Shown: in pieces, positions 1 to 10,541 of the stretch
Numbering within the stretch: the stretch's first letter is position 1
How the letters are laid out: each line of letters opens with the position of its first letter
Origin: Isoetes taiwanensis
Lineage: Eukaryota > Streptophyta > Lycopodiopsida > Isoetales > Isoetaceae
Length of the DNA stretch: 64,000 nucleotides
Reading direction: 5' to 3'
Assembly: GCA_021234155.1 (NCBI GenBank)
Contig: JAJEKV010000019.1
Span: forward strand, 3,264,356 to 3,328,355
Program-made: the position numbers and the translations under genes
The notes under the pieces: model-generated
The model's database searches: none
The model's input: the letters and a program-made list of their open reading frames with translations, nothing else
Told to the model about the DNA's origin: nothing

Positions 1-415
1 TCATGAATAACATATAATATATTAAATATAGCACAATTCCCATAATACACCAAAACAAAAAAAAAAAATCTTTTTTTTTTTTCCTATATAAAACACGGTC
101 ACCAAAATATAATCTCCCAATGTAAGAAATGAAAAAGGCCCAAAAAATAAAATGTGCTAACTACCTGTCTTAGTTTCAACATCTTCATAAAAGCTTACTG
201 CACTAAAATGAACTTTCGCATATAGTTTGCAATGCTGCTTTTTGTAGATCTTCTGGCTTGTTCAGTCATGGCTAAGCTCTGGAAGTAACTAAGCCTCCGT
301 CCATCTCCTCTTTCCTATTCTGTTGCATGAATCCAAGAGCCACACTAAATTCTGCCATGCATACACCCTGAAAGCCAGATAAAATCAATTTATGGCCAAT
401 TTAATACAATTTGCT
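1..415. other. Non-coding left edge
   Basis: AT-rich sequence with A and T homopolymers near 55-85. I see no supported gene. It lies just left of the point (about 416) where similarity to the second segmental copy begins, so it is unique flank within this window. Confidence 0.5.
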
Positions 416-1358
416 AGTGAACCATCAAAATTTATGTTTCAGAATCAAGCACAAGCTCAGTTCAAGCACAAAGAAGCTCAAGATTATTAGGATCAAGCAA
501 ATCCCTTAGTCTAGGAATTACATTACCCCTTACGACAATATGCTCAGGTCGGGCAGACTGCCAAGCTCATTTGGGCATCCTCCGACATGCAAGCGGCTGG
601 CCAACAAAAACTCCTTGCTGCCTTCACCTTTGTGGGTTTCGAAATAATAGGCCTTAAAAAAATAAAGCAAAAAAAAATCTTAAAAAGTTTGTTATGTTTA
701 AAAATAAGACGTCCTTAAAAAGATAAAATAATAAAATGGTATAAGGCCTTAAAATAATATAAGCTTCTCTATTTCCCTTTTAATTTCTAGCTACTTCTTT
801 TTCTCTATATTTATATGAACTCTCAATAGTTCAGCACGCATAAAAAACCCTATTTTAAAATAAACCTTTTTCCCCCAACAAAAGATGTGTTAAAACTATT
901 TGCCAACATAGTCATGTGCAATGATATACTATTAAGCTGTGACACATATATTCAGGTTCAAAGTTTTTTATTAGATTAGTGCAGCATGCTACAGTTCACT
1001 TAAGCATTTTCCCTGCTTGGACAATCATGGCTTATGTAACTTTACACTCAACTTATGAATAGAGCATCATTTTCTTCACCATTAGTTGGATATGTAACCT
1101 CTACTCATGTGATCAAAAGAGCAATAGCCCTAGCTAGTAAAATAGTGATATGTATTTCCAATACATTATTTTACTCTAACATACAGAAAGCCAAGCTCAA
1201 AAATCCTGATATTCGTCTGGGTTATCATCACCATCCTCAGTAACTTTGACATTTTGTGCAGAGTTATGATCATCCTGGCGCCAGCTTCCAAATGACCTTT
1301 GTCCCCTCCAATTGCCAAATTGATTATCCCTAATATTGAAACTATATTTCTGCTTGAA

Positions 1359-1592
1359 GCATCAAACATCAAATAATCTGCCCAAGGTCCTTTCTTTGGT
1401 AGTGAACCTATTCCTGTTTTCCTATAATTAATAGCAATCCACCCTATAATCTACCCTTGAATTCATTCGATTTTTAAACTTTAGCTTCATAGCTTCTCAA
1501 GGATTGAAGCATCAAACATCAAATAATCTGCCCAAGGTCCTTTCTCTGGTAGTAAACCTATTCCTGTTTTCCTATAATTAATAGCAATCCAT
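1359..1592. repeat. Pair of ~86 bp direct repeats
   Basis: The block starting 'gcatcaaacatcaaataatc' and ending 'taattaatagcaatcca' occurs at about 1359-1443 and again at about 1508-1592. Both repeats are also present in the second segmental copy (about 28056-28290), so the internal duplication predates the segmental one. Confidence 0.85.
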
Positions 1593-1698
1593 TGTCAAAA
1601 TCCAACAGCCCCCTTTTCCAAATCCAGGAGCCTTTTAGAAATATTTGGTCGCAGCCCTCTTTGTAATTTCGATAACCTTCTAGGGAATCCGTTGATTC

Positions 1699-2124
1699 CG
1701 TTGAGAGAATATGCCAGTGTTGCCACATGCTGACAGTAGAGGATGAGCACCATGCTCTGCAAGAGTGTCCGGCATATACGCATATCCGAGCAACACATGC
1801 TGATCTTAGATGCTCTGTGGCACCGCTGCATCAATTGCTGGCATCGCCAATGGTTGCACGTCTCGCATCCTACATTTTGCAAGTCTCTACCGTCAGAGAA
1901 TCCCTTACAGGACAAGGGATCTGAGAGCCTACTACCAGGGTTTTTCCTCCCATGTGGGGGTTTTTTCATCCCAGTAGTAGGGGCGCATTGTATAGTAGCA
2001 TTTGTCTTTTTGGTGTGGTTTTGTCTGCTTTGTGTACTGCATGTACCGTCTCATAGGTCAAGTTTGGCCTCCGCGGACGTTAAAATATACTTCCTTCCTT
2101 CCTTCCTTCCTTCCTTCCTTCCTT
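1699..2124 (+). mobile_element. 5'-truncated LINE fragment with (TTCC)n tail
   Basis: A ~425 bp insertion present in segmental copy 1 but absent at the matching place in copy 2 (near 28398). Around 1727-1800 it encodes EDEHHALQECPAYTHIR, the pattern of the C-terminal zinc-knuckle region of plant LINEs. Its end (cctccgcggacgttaaaata followed by about nine TTCC units, roughly 2089-2124) matches the 3' ends of the two longer LINEs at about 12975 and 63235. A 3' tail made of a short tandem repeat and strong 5' truncation fit target-primed reverse transcription. About 13 bases of the copy-2 site are missing here, so a small target deletion may have accompanied insertion. Confidence 0.75.
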
Positions 2125-3386
2125 CAACTGCCAAGGAACTGCCAGAATAATGGTTAGGGTAGACAACCCTAAAAATGGCTTGATTGATAGTTGCACGTCG
2201 AGCACTGGGTAAAACACTATGTAGATACACAAAAAATACATGCATGGGTCAATCTATGATACAGAAATGTAAAAACAAAAAATAGAAAATCTTGAGCGCG
2301 CTCTATACTATATACATGCCTCAAATGATATATAAACTATTGCCAAAAGGCCATACAAATGTACGTTCTATGCGACAAACATTTTTTGTGATATTCTTCT
2401 TCTCTTTCAACTAGTATGAGATAGGATCTGCAACATTGCAATAAGACTTTGCTTTCCTACTTGTGCTATTCTATCTAGTTCTTTTAAATATTTGGAGGGT
2501 ATTCCATGCAAACCTTGCCCAATTAAGAAGGTATTTGTTTGGAGTTTCAATTGCTTTCTTTGTATGCTGTCAAGCAAATGCCCTAGCAAACTTAATTCTG
2601 ACCTCCTGACTTTTTAGCCCAGTCTGATAAACCCTAGCAACTAAATCATGCAGCTCTTTAGAAAATTCAGGCCAAACTCTATAAAGCATGATCTTGCTAT
2701 CTCCGAGTTCACAATTCCAGAAAAACAAAAAATCTATTGTACTGCACGCATCCCGAGAAATAAAGGTCGTATCTCTTTTACCCCTCATTTTCTAGTAAAA
2801 CAATTTGGATCATATTAGCGTTCTAAGCATTGTAAGGCAACCGTAAATAGAAACTAGAACATGCAAGAGGATGCTTTACACCTATATGAGTTGAACTCAT
2901 CATGAAGAGATATGGCCGACAGATGCCTGATGAAGAGATGTGATGGACACCCTCTCTTTTCGCCTTTGTTATGAAAAGAAAAAAGAAAAAAAGGGGGAAG
3001 GTTCTATCAATTCGATTAGATTCCTCAAGATTCTTTAATATTCTGTGTACATTCCTTGAGATCTCTGAAGATTCGTATTCCCTCAGATTCCTCAAAGATT
3101 CTCTAAGGTTCCCTTGAACTTAATGGCTCGATGTTCCACTTTGATCGAAGTAATGCCAAAACACTAATCTTTTGAAAGCTCAGTCGAGTCTAATGACACC
3201 AGTTCCGCTCAGTTCTTATATGTTCATGCAAGTTACAAGTGTTAGAAGTAGTTTATAAAAAAGATGCGTTTATTGCAATCTTAATACCATATGACGTGTT
3301 AATCAAATAGTGGAATGTGATATTTTTTTAAATATTCCCTTTTTTTATTGTCTCGTGTTATAAAATGATGTCATTAATTGCCTTCT

Positions 3387-3505
3387 CAAGGGCTAAGATT
3401 TCTCTTTCCTTCTTTTATCCAACGGTCAATATTGGGTACAAAGCTTCAAGGGCTAAGATTTATCCTTCCTCCTTTTATTCAACGGCTGATATTGACTACA
3501 AACTA
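3387..3505. repeat. 58 bp imperfect tandem repeat
   Basis: Two adjacent units each begin 'caagggctaagattt' and contain 'cttttattcaacggc' or a close variant. They recur in the second segmental copy near 29650-29770. No coding potential is apparent. Confidence 0.7.
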
Positions 3506-4185
3506 CCTCATGTGTATAGGCGACACCACATGAGGTGGCATATATTAATGTTGCCATTAATGTTCCCAATCAGTGGCAATTCTATAAGCACTCGATGGGC
3601 CTTTTCTTTTTTCATTTTCTTTTTTCTCACTCTTTTTTCCCCTTGAAACACCATAGATGTCATTTTTTTAAGCAAGCATCTAAAGAGAATATCTAAAAAA
3701 AAGTCTTCTTAAGAGCGGTTGGTTGTTATGGATTTTATGGAAAAGAAGAAAACAAATTGTTCATCAAGTTATGGAATACATTGTTTTGTTCGATGTTAGA
3801 AGATGCTAAGTTGCAATGTGGTTTCTCTTACATACTTGTATTTGAGGTGTAGGTGTCTTACACTGCATAGCAATCCACTGTCATTCAAACTGTTGGATGT
3901 AATACAAGTAAATCCTTCAAACAAAAGAAAATAATTATACATGGTTGATAAGAACCCAGTTTGTTGATATCATTAACATGACCAAGATGAGAAACCGTAT
4001 CTTTCTTACATATGATTGTGGACGTTTTTCTTTCGGTATTCATATTTGAATATTCATTTTCGAATACCATAATTGCTGATGGTGGGCCCCCGATATACGA
4101 AATGGAAGGAGTATTCTTCAGGTACGATGGTTTTGCTTGAACATTAGTTCCTGGGATGGCGGGCGGTGTTAATATTGTTTTGTAG

Positions 4186-4291
4186 CTTTAAGAGCATGGG
4201 CACCACCAAAGGCTATACTTTGGCAGTCATAAACTCGACTTTAAGAGCATGGGCACCACCAAGGGCTATACTTTGGCAGCCCTAAACTCGA
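4186..4291. repeat. 53 bp tandem duplication
   Basis: Units 4186-4238 and 4239-4291 both begin 'ctttaagagcatgggcacca' and end 'aaactcga', with three differences. The same pair is present in segmental copy 2 (about 30449-30553). Confidence 0.85.
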
Positions 4292-4934
4292 GGAAGAAGG
4301 AGACCCATCCGATCATGTTGTTCTTGATCATGTTTGTTCTAGTCTTTTGGAGCCCGAAAGGACTGGCATGTGCGATCTAGATATGGGATGATGGTATGGT
4401 TGAAAAAACTCTAAATATACCCCAAACAATAATGAGTTCCATCTGCAAGTCCAGCTTGGTGTACAAAATACAAATGACACTATGAGCAGGCTCTCGTGCC
4501 CCCGCTTCTCTGAATGGATTCGGCAAACGGTGGTTCCAGTCAATACCCATAGGATGGAGGAAGCTTTAGCCTTTTTGAATCAAAACAACAAAGGGAGCTT
4601 CAGGTTGATCCCAGTAGTCCTCCTATTAACATAGTTGAGATAAATCATCAGTAGCATCTGAAGTCCATTTCTAATTTGGTTTCTTGCTCGGTCTTGGTAT
4701 ATTATACTGGATTCCTAGATACAACGAGGGTTGGTGGATGGTTATTGCCTAGAAGTTTTATGGACTAAAAAGCAGGATCCCCACATGGTTAAAATGGGCC
4801 CACTAGATCGCTTTATATAAGATGCAAATTTGTTTTATGCCATTGTCTTACACTTCATACACTTAACGGAGTGCAAATACACTTTATCATATATAATTGA
4901 ATATTGAAAGGTAAAAATTGGAAGTTGACAGGTG

Positions 4935-6846
4935 CTAATCCACAAGAATAGAGTTAGGATGATCAGGATGAGGGCTCCCAGGGCAAGAAACCTCCTCATT
5001 AGAATGAGTCCTAAACTTGGCAGCCACACAAAGTTCTTCAACTGGAATCAAGTCGTTTACTCTCGCTGCAACTTCTATCGACAAAGATATGAAGGTGGCC
5101 AACGAAAATGCATTGGAACTTTCAATAAACCTTTGGGATTTTATGGTGCAGGATCTTCGAATGCTTATGTTATTGCTGTACTCCTGAGGATGCTTGTCTT
5201 CGTGCATAGAATTCATCCTTGAATAACTTGGATATACAGCTATGTCTCCATGCACAAATAGATGTGAGCTTTGGTCTATGCTTAGCTGCAGAGCCTCTGC
5301 TACAGCATTCAACTGCTGCATCAAAATATCAGCTGGTCTTGTCTTTTCAAAATTTCTAATGTTTTCTGCCAATTCTTTAAGCAACTTCTCGGTTTCTAAA
5401 CAGACATTTTCTATGTTTCCACTAAAATGCTGTCGTAGTTCATGGGATGCCTGAAACCACCAAAAAACTCATTTAATTATTATATGAATAAATTGTAAGC
5501 ATCGAGAAAAATGGCTCTAAGTGCCCTACATTTCCTTCTAATAATAAGAACATCTTACAATAAGATTTTAACATACTTGAGCTTCTGTCCATAGGCATCC
5601 AAGCAGTAACCACATTAACATATCCGGGTTGCAGTAACCACATTAACATATTCCTTCCATGGATACCTAAACATCCTGAACTTTCCATGTGGGGGCTCCC
5701 ATCTCGCAAATCCTGCCTGATAAATCCAACAAATCTTCTATCATTGGCAAAGAAAACATATTCAAAATCAAAATTTCAATCCAATCTGCCATATACCAAG
5801 GAATCCTCTGTTTGAGACTTGATTAAAGACTGATAATCTTTGTACATGGGATCATCTATGGCATCTCTAGCTGAGGTGGAAGATCCTTCCAAGTATGCAG
5901 CTACACAATCTTCAAGGTTGCAGAACCCTGTTGTTAGAAACCACCAAGTCACAGAAACTATAACAATTATTTAAGTGCCCAATTCACCTTCCAATGATTT
6001 GGCCAGATTGTCTAGATTCTCCGCCGTCTTGTTGTGGAGATCTTTCCCAGCCCAAATTGGACAGATGAATATGCAAATCACTATACATATGCCACATCCC
6101 ATTAGGATTGTGAACAGCCTAGTTATGGCGTTGCTGATCGAATCATCATTTCGACGGCTGGATACGATAATAAAACTGAAGGTAAGGAGAAAAATCACCA
6201 CCCCATATTCAAATCTTTCCTTGATCTTTGGTAAAAATCTAGCAAATGTTGCTGCCGCGCCTGTTTTGCATTAAATCAATGACTCATCATCAACGTCTAA
6301 CTTAATGATAATAGATTACCTGCAAAAAAGACAGTAAGGCAGATAGGCTAAATGTGAAACCCCTAATGCAGCAAGTCCAGCTACGAATGTTCCAATCCCT
6401 CTGTTTAACCCCTTGCTCAAAGTTGCTCCTGCAAGAAGGAAACATACATTTTTTCCAGAAATTTTTATTTGATTACAGAAAATAATCTTGATTAAATTAG
6501 AAAGAAACAGAGATTAAGGTATCAATTCTTTACCAACTGAGAATTCGAAGACGACCACTACAGTCATAAGAGCCCAGACTGCATTCTCTGTTACGCTAGG
6601 CTTTGGGAACTCAATAAGCATGATAAGAGAGCTTAAAGAAAGGGCTAACCCTACTTTTAGAGCATGGACTATTCGCCTTGGATCTGCCTTTGCAGTTTGG
6701 GACACAGATTTCGCCGGAGCTACAAAGAATGCATCGTGCAGTCTTCCTAAAAATCCTTTTGCTTTCGCTTCTGCTTTTGAATCTTCTTGGATGATCACCG
6801 TTTCTTCTAAACCTTCTTTATGCGTTGGTATGATCTTCATCTCCAT
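4935..6846 (-). pseudogene. Aluminium-activated malate transporter (ALMT-like) pseudogene, copy 1
   Basis: ALMT proteins are plant anion channels in the plasma membrane or tonoplast, with an N-terminal multi-helix pore domain and a cytosolic C-terminal half. Six exons with consensus splice sites are visible on the minus strand: 6534-6846, 6320-6428, 5988-6260, 5797-5927, about 5577-5712, and 4935-5450. Recognisable landmarks are DPRRIVHALKVGLALSL, AVWALMTVVVVFEFSVG, GATLSKGLNRGIGTFVAGL, GVVIFLLTFSFI, GFARWEPPHGKFR, and a C-terminal EELCVAAKF-like stretch. The copy is broken. Exon 2 lacks about 32 nt that copy 2 retains, which shifts the frame. Exon 5 has a local duplication of 'gcagtaaccacattaacata' replacing the RHCAY...ML segment kept in copy 2. 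The ATG at 6846 opens the conserved frame. The family call is confident; non-functionality is inferred from the lesions. Confidence 0.88.
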
Positions 6847-7515
6847 TGTCGCCGTAGCTCATCAACTTGACTCAAGCTTGCAAAAGGATGCCAAACAGAG
6901 AATGCATGAAAGAGCTCCTTGAGATTAATATCGAACTATTTAATCCCGAAGCTGCAGCATGAGCATCTACTTGAAACATGGATCGAGTCCCACGAATGAG
7001 CTCTTTATGCAGACAAAATAATGCAGAAAGGAACATGGACCTAAGAAGACCGGAGGATTCATTTTGTAGGTCAGCACGCGGCCTGTTATACTCTGCAAAG
7101 AAGGTGACGTGTTTGCCGGAACTGACCTCCATAGCTGGACCTCGGGAATATAGGGTTTAAGAAAAGAAATCTCATCATTAGCAAAAAAAAACATTTTACA
7201 ATATAAACGAAGTGTACCTTTATTGAAAGATATATATTTTTTGATATTAAAGAAGTGTATTTGCGAGGCAGTACTAGGGAGGTTATTTTGGTCCTGTCCA
7301 AGATAGCACCTCAAGTACGGTAGATATCAATCATGTTCAATTTAATCTATTTTATGATTTAATCTATTTTATGATTAGCACAATACTTACTTTGAACATC
7401 CTTGTACCTGCCAAATTTGGTCTAATTAAATATTAACTAGTTTGGATAGTTTCCATTCTGTCATATTGTCCAATCTTGGAGTGCCATGTGTGCAACATTC
7501 ATTCTCAGAATTATT

Positions 7516-8647
7516 CTTTAAAAGAATAAAAATGCAAGTAAAAAAACTTGGAATGCAGATAATATTTAAGAGGAGGCTAACCCTCCCCTTGAGGGGATTA
7601 TGGCAAATAACCCTCGAGGCCGGCAGGCCGAGAGGGTTATTTTGCCATGATCCCCAAGAGGGGAGGGTTGGCCTCCCTTAAACCCAGGTCCGAGCAAGTT
7701 ATGTTACCTGATTTGATGCTAATATCTGATATCTAAGGTGATTTTCATGATTCCCAATAGCCTGTTTCCAGCTTCAAGATTTTCAGGATTTTTTGGGCTG
7801 CAAGGTTTTCTGTGTTGCAGAGACATTGAACAATAAAAGAGAAAATCCGTTGGATACAAGCTCAAGCCATGCCATCGCTGCACATATTTCTGATTCCGTA
7901 GTTCCATTCTGAAGTACCTCTCAAAAGGGCATGAACCTTGTTTTTGCCTTCATAGTTTCATGTTTTGAAACAAGAACAAGGCAGGAGCTATCGGATTTTA
8001 TGCTATTCACTGCTAAGCAAAGCTATTCAAAAAGGTATGCCAGAGCAGCGCCGGGTTTGGTGTTTAGTAGCCAAGGTATGGCAGAGCAGAGCAAAGGTAT
8101 GGCCAAGAAAAACAGCATTCCAATCCAAAGGCGCATCTGAATGCAGCCAAAATTCTGCCCATCCCAAATTTTCAATGCCCACAAGCTCAAAAATCTTCAG
8201 CACTGCAATTTGCTGTCGGTTATGTCCTATTCCTGTTTCTTTCAAGCTCCAATTTTTCCTGCACAAACCATAATTATTGGCACAAAACATTGTACCTGAG
8301 ATGGTCTTCATGTATCGTCTCTAAATCCAAGCTTTATTATCACCAATTTGATGCTTATTAACAAAGGCATGGCAGAGCGGAAGATTTTTCTCGGAACAGA
8401 GCAACAGAGAAAACAGGCTACGGTGGAATCTTCTCTACAAAAGAATATTCGAAGGATTATTGTCAATAATTCATGGGATATTCCATAAAAAAGAATATTC
8501 GAGAAGTTCTGGGATATAACCACCCTTGAATCCAACGGCCAGGGACGGTTGGATTAGTATAACTTGCAAGGACCTGGGTTTAAGAATGTTTAAACATTCT
8601 TAAATATTATCTGCATTCCAAGTTTTTTTACTTGCATTCTTTTAAAG
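7516..8647. mobile_element. Non-autonomous TIR element
   Basis: The left end (7516, ctttaaaagaat...) and right end (8647, ...attcttttaaag) are inverted repeats of about 50 bp. The similarity resumes further in: 'taaacccaggtcc...gcaagttat' near 7680 matches the reverse complement of 'ataacttgcaaggacctggg' near 8560. The total is about 1.13 kb. I see no transposase; the interior (7700-8550) holds no convincing coding frame. A related terminus occurs at 33862-33893, where segmental copy 2 stops matching copy 1. I could not settle a target-site duplication. Confidence 0.7.
7570..7679. repeat. Long GC-rich hairpin nested in the left TIR
   Basis: A ~45 bp left arm (aggaggctaaccctcccctt...ataaccctc) is followed by a short loop containing ggccggcaggcc and a right arm (gagggttattttgccatg...gggttggcctccc) that is close to its reverse complement. 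The opposite TIR lacks it, so it looks like a small foldback insertion into the arm. A transcript through it would form a long duplex that could feed small RNAs. Confidence 0.75.
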
Positions 8648-9581
8648 TTACCAGCATTCAACTTGCAGCATTCAACTTGCAGATAATCTTTTTTACTTCT
8701 AAAATGAGAGACATTACAGAGAAATGTATTCAATATTGAGAATGCCTTTAAATCACCAGAAACAAGTTCCACAACACTAAAACAGCTCCTGATTCAACAA
8801 TTCTTCCATCCTAATTGTGAAAGAGGGCACCGTAGTTCAGCAAATGCACCATACTAATTTTGATGGTACAAGAGCTTCAAGTTTATGAAGCTTTTTTATT
8901 AAAAGAAGCAGCCACATGTTACAAAAATAGTAGGATCTGGATCACCTGTTACAAAAACAGGGGAATCTTCCATTTCCTGTAAGTTTTGCATGCAAAGGCA
9001 GCAAAGCAGCCCTAAAACTTGAAAAAAGTCAGTAACAACTTCAATAAACATATCTTCAAGGCAAGAAGCCATTCATAAATCGTCATTCCGCACCTCCAAA
9101 ACGCTCGAATTACCAAAATGCTCAATAAAGCTCAAGAAATGCCCAATAAAGCTCAAGAAAGCCCGAAAAACCTCTGTTTATCACAATCTTTACGTTCTTG
9201 CAAAATATAAGCGAATCTTTGTCGATCTTCAAAAAATGACTCCATAAATATCCCTGAAACTTATAAAACGCCGAATCTGGACTCAAAAATGAGAGCGCCA
9301 TCATTTCGGCTATCAATCATGAAAACTTTAACTAATCCTCCAAAGATCATCCCAAAAAGATCCCTAAAACTCCTACATCGCATAATCGAACCTCAATCTA
9401 GCCTAGAAGACAACAGCGCCATCGTTTCGGCCAGGCATCACAGAAATGCCATAGCTGCAGAGTTGAAGCGCAGAGAGAAAGAAGGGAAAATGGTGGAAAA
9501 AGGCATTTTATATGGCCATCTCAGCCGGACACGTCAGTTGCCACGTCAGAATGGAAACTACCCAAATCTTTACGCTGCAAC

Positions 9582-9705
9582 AATTGCTTTTTAGGTGCAA
9601 TTCTGGCGCGTCAGGTGTGCCTCCGCGCATCACGCGTCAGGTGTGCCTCCGCGTTGATGCGCATCGGCACACCTTCCACGCCAGAATTGCACCTAAAAAT
9701 CAATT
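9582..9705. repeat. Foldback (MITE-like) element
   Basis: The left arm 'aattgctttttaggtgcaat' + 'tctggcg' is mirrored by 'cgccagaattgcacctaaaa' near the right end. The interior contains two copies of 'gcgtcaggtgtgcctccgcg'. The same element is at 59215-59338. It is about 124 bp and has no coding content. Confidence 0.75.
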
Positions 9706-9900
9706 CTTGTATACATAATTAAGTATATTAACACACAATTGAACATATATAATAAACATAGAACATTTACATAACCATAGTCTCAAACTCGTGGATTTAT
9801 ACATGATATGGCCAAGACAAGCAGACCGACTTATATACACGTTTACAGAAAGAAACGACAAAGGACACTTAACACAACAGATAATGGCATAGAAACTACT

Positions 9901-10541
9901 CTACCATCTTTCTTTAGCTACATCTAGCAACACTAGGATTCGTCGCCTCACCGCCTCCACCTCTCGAAGCTCCTTCAGCAAGAAAGCTCTGCAAAGGTTC
10001 AGCTGAGACCGAAGCGCACCCCTTTCCAGGATTACAGAGTTTATCCCATGGCTTTCTAGCAATTCCATAGAGGGCTCAATACGATCCAATGCTTTTGGGA
10101 GTGCCATAGGAAGCTCTTGAACAGCCAAATAAACATCTTTGACAGAATCTTCGACATCCGTTAAACCTGTCAGTAAGTCCGGCATCTCCTCCTTCACTTG
10201 AGATTCAATAACAGAGTATGCCTCGGATTCTGAATCCTCAGAAGTATCGCTGATAACAACAATCTCCCATTGTCCATCATGAATGACTCTTATGTTATCC
10301 CCACCTGCACAAGCAGAAATAGTCTATCAAACACAATCACACGAGAAGATTATACCGCAATAGCGAGCTACCACATCCAACAATATCAAATTCATAGTCA
10401 TGGATATCCAGTAGGATATATGGAGCATCTGAATCCGGAATCTCTAGAGGGAAGGGGCGCACTCCACTATTCGCATATATAAATTCATCAGCACTATTGC
10501 CATGTTCTACATTATCTTCCCTATCACAGCAGCACAAGCAG
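9901..10541 (-). CDS. Unrecognised conserved protein, 3' exons (copy A)
   Basis: I do not recognise the family. Two minus-strand exons are supported by conservation with 59554-60190. An upstream piece near 10540-10365 encodes EDNVEHGNSADEFIYANSG and PLEIPDSDAPYILLDIHDYE. The terminal exon from about 10305 down to a stop at 9901 is rich in Asp, Glu and Leu (SDTSEDSESEAYSVIE, then KELREVEAVRRRILVLLD) and ends KERW. The terminal part is acidic, then helical and Leu-rich, suggesting a coiled coil. There is almost no amino-acid change between the two copies. The LINE begins at about 10542, directly upstream on this strand, so the gene appears interrupted; its other exons may be the minus-strand pieces at 13300-14450. 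Confidence 0.5.

Larger units (their letters stand above)
416..7515. repeat. Segmental duplication 1, copy 1
   Basis: About 7.1 kb that is nearly identical to 27114-33850. The left breakpoint is at 'gtgaaccatcaaaatttatg' in both copies; the bases before it differ. The right breakpoint is near 'ctcagaattnttctttta', where copy 1 runs into a TIR element and copy 2 into different sequence with a related terminal repeat. The copies differ by scattered substitutions, a LINE fragment present only here (1699-2124), and indels inside the ALMT pseudogene. The segment is otherwise mostly non-coding. Confidence 0.9.

Noticed and set aside
2089-2124. Independent (TTCC)n microsatellite
   Set aside because: It directly follows a LINE 3' end shared with two other copies, so it is better read as the LINE tail.
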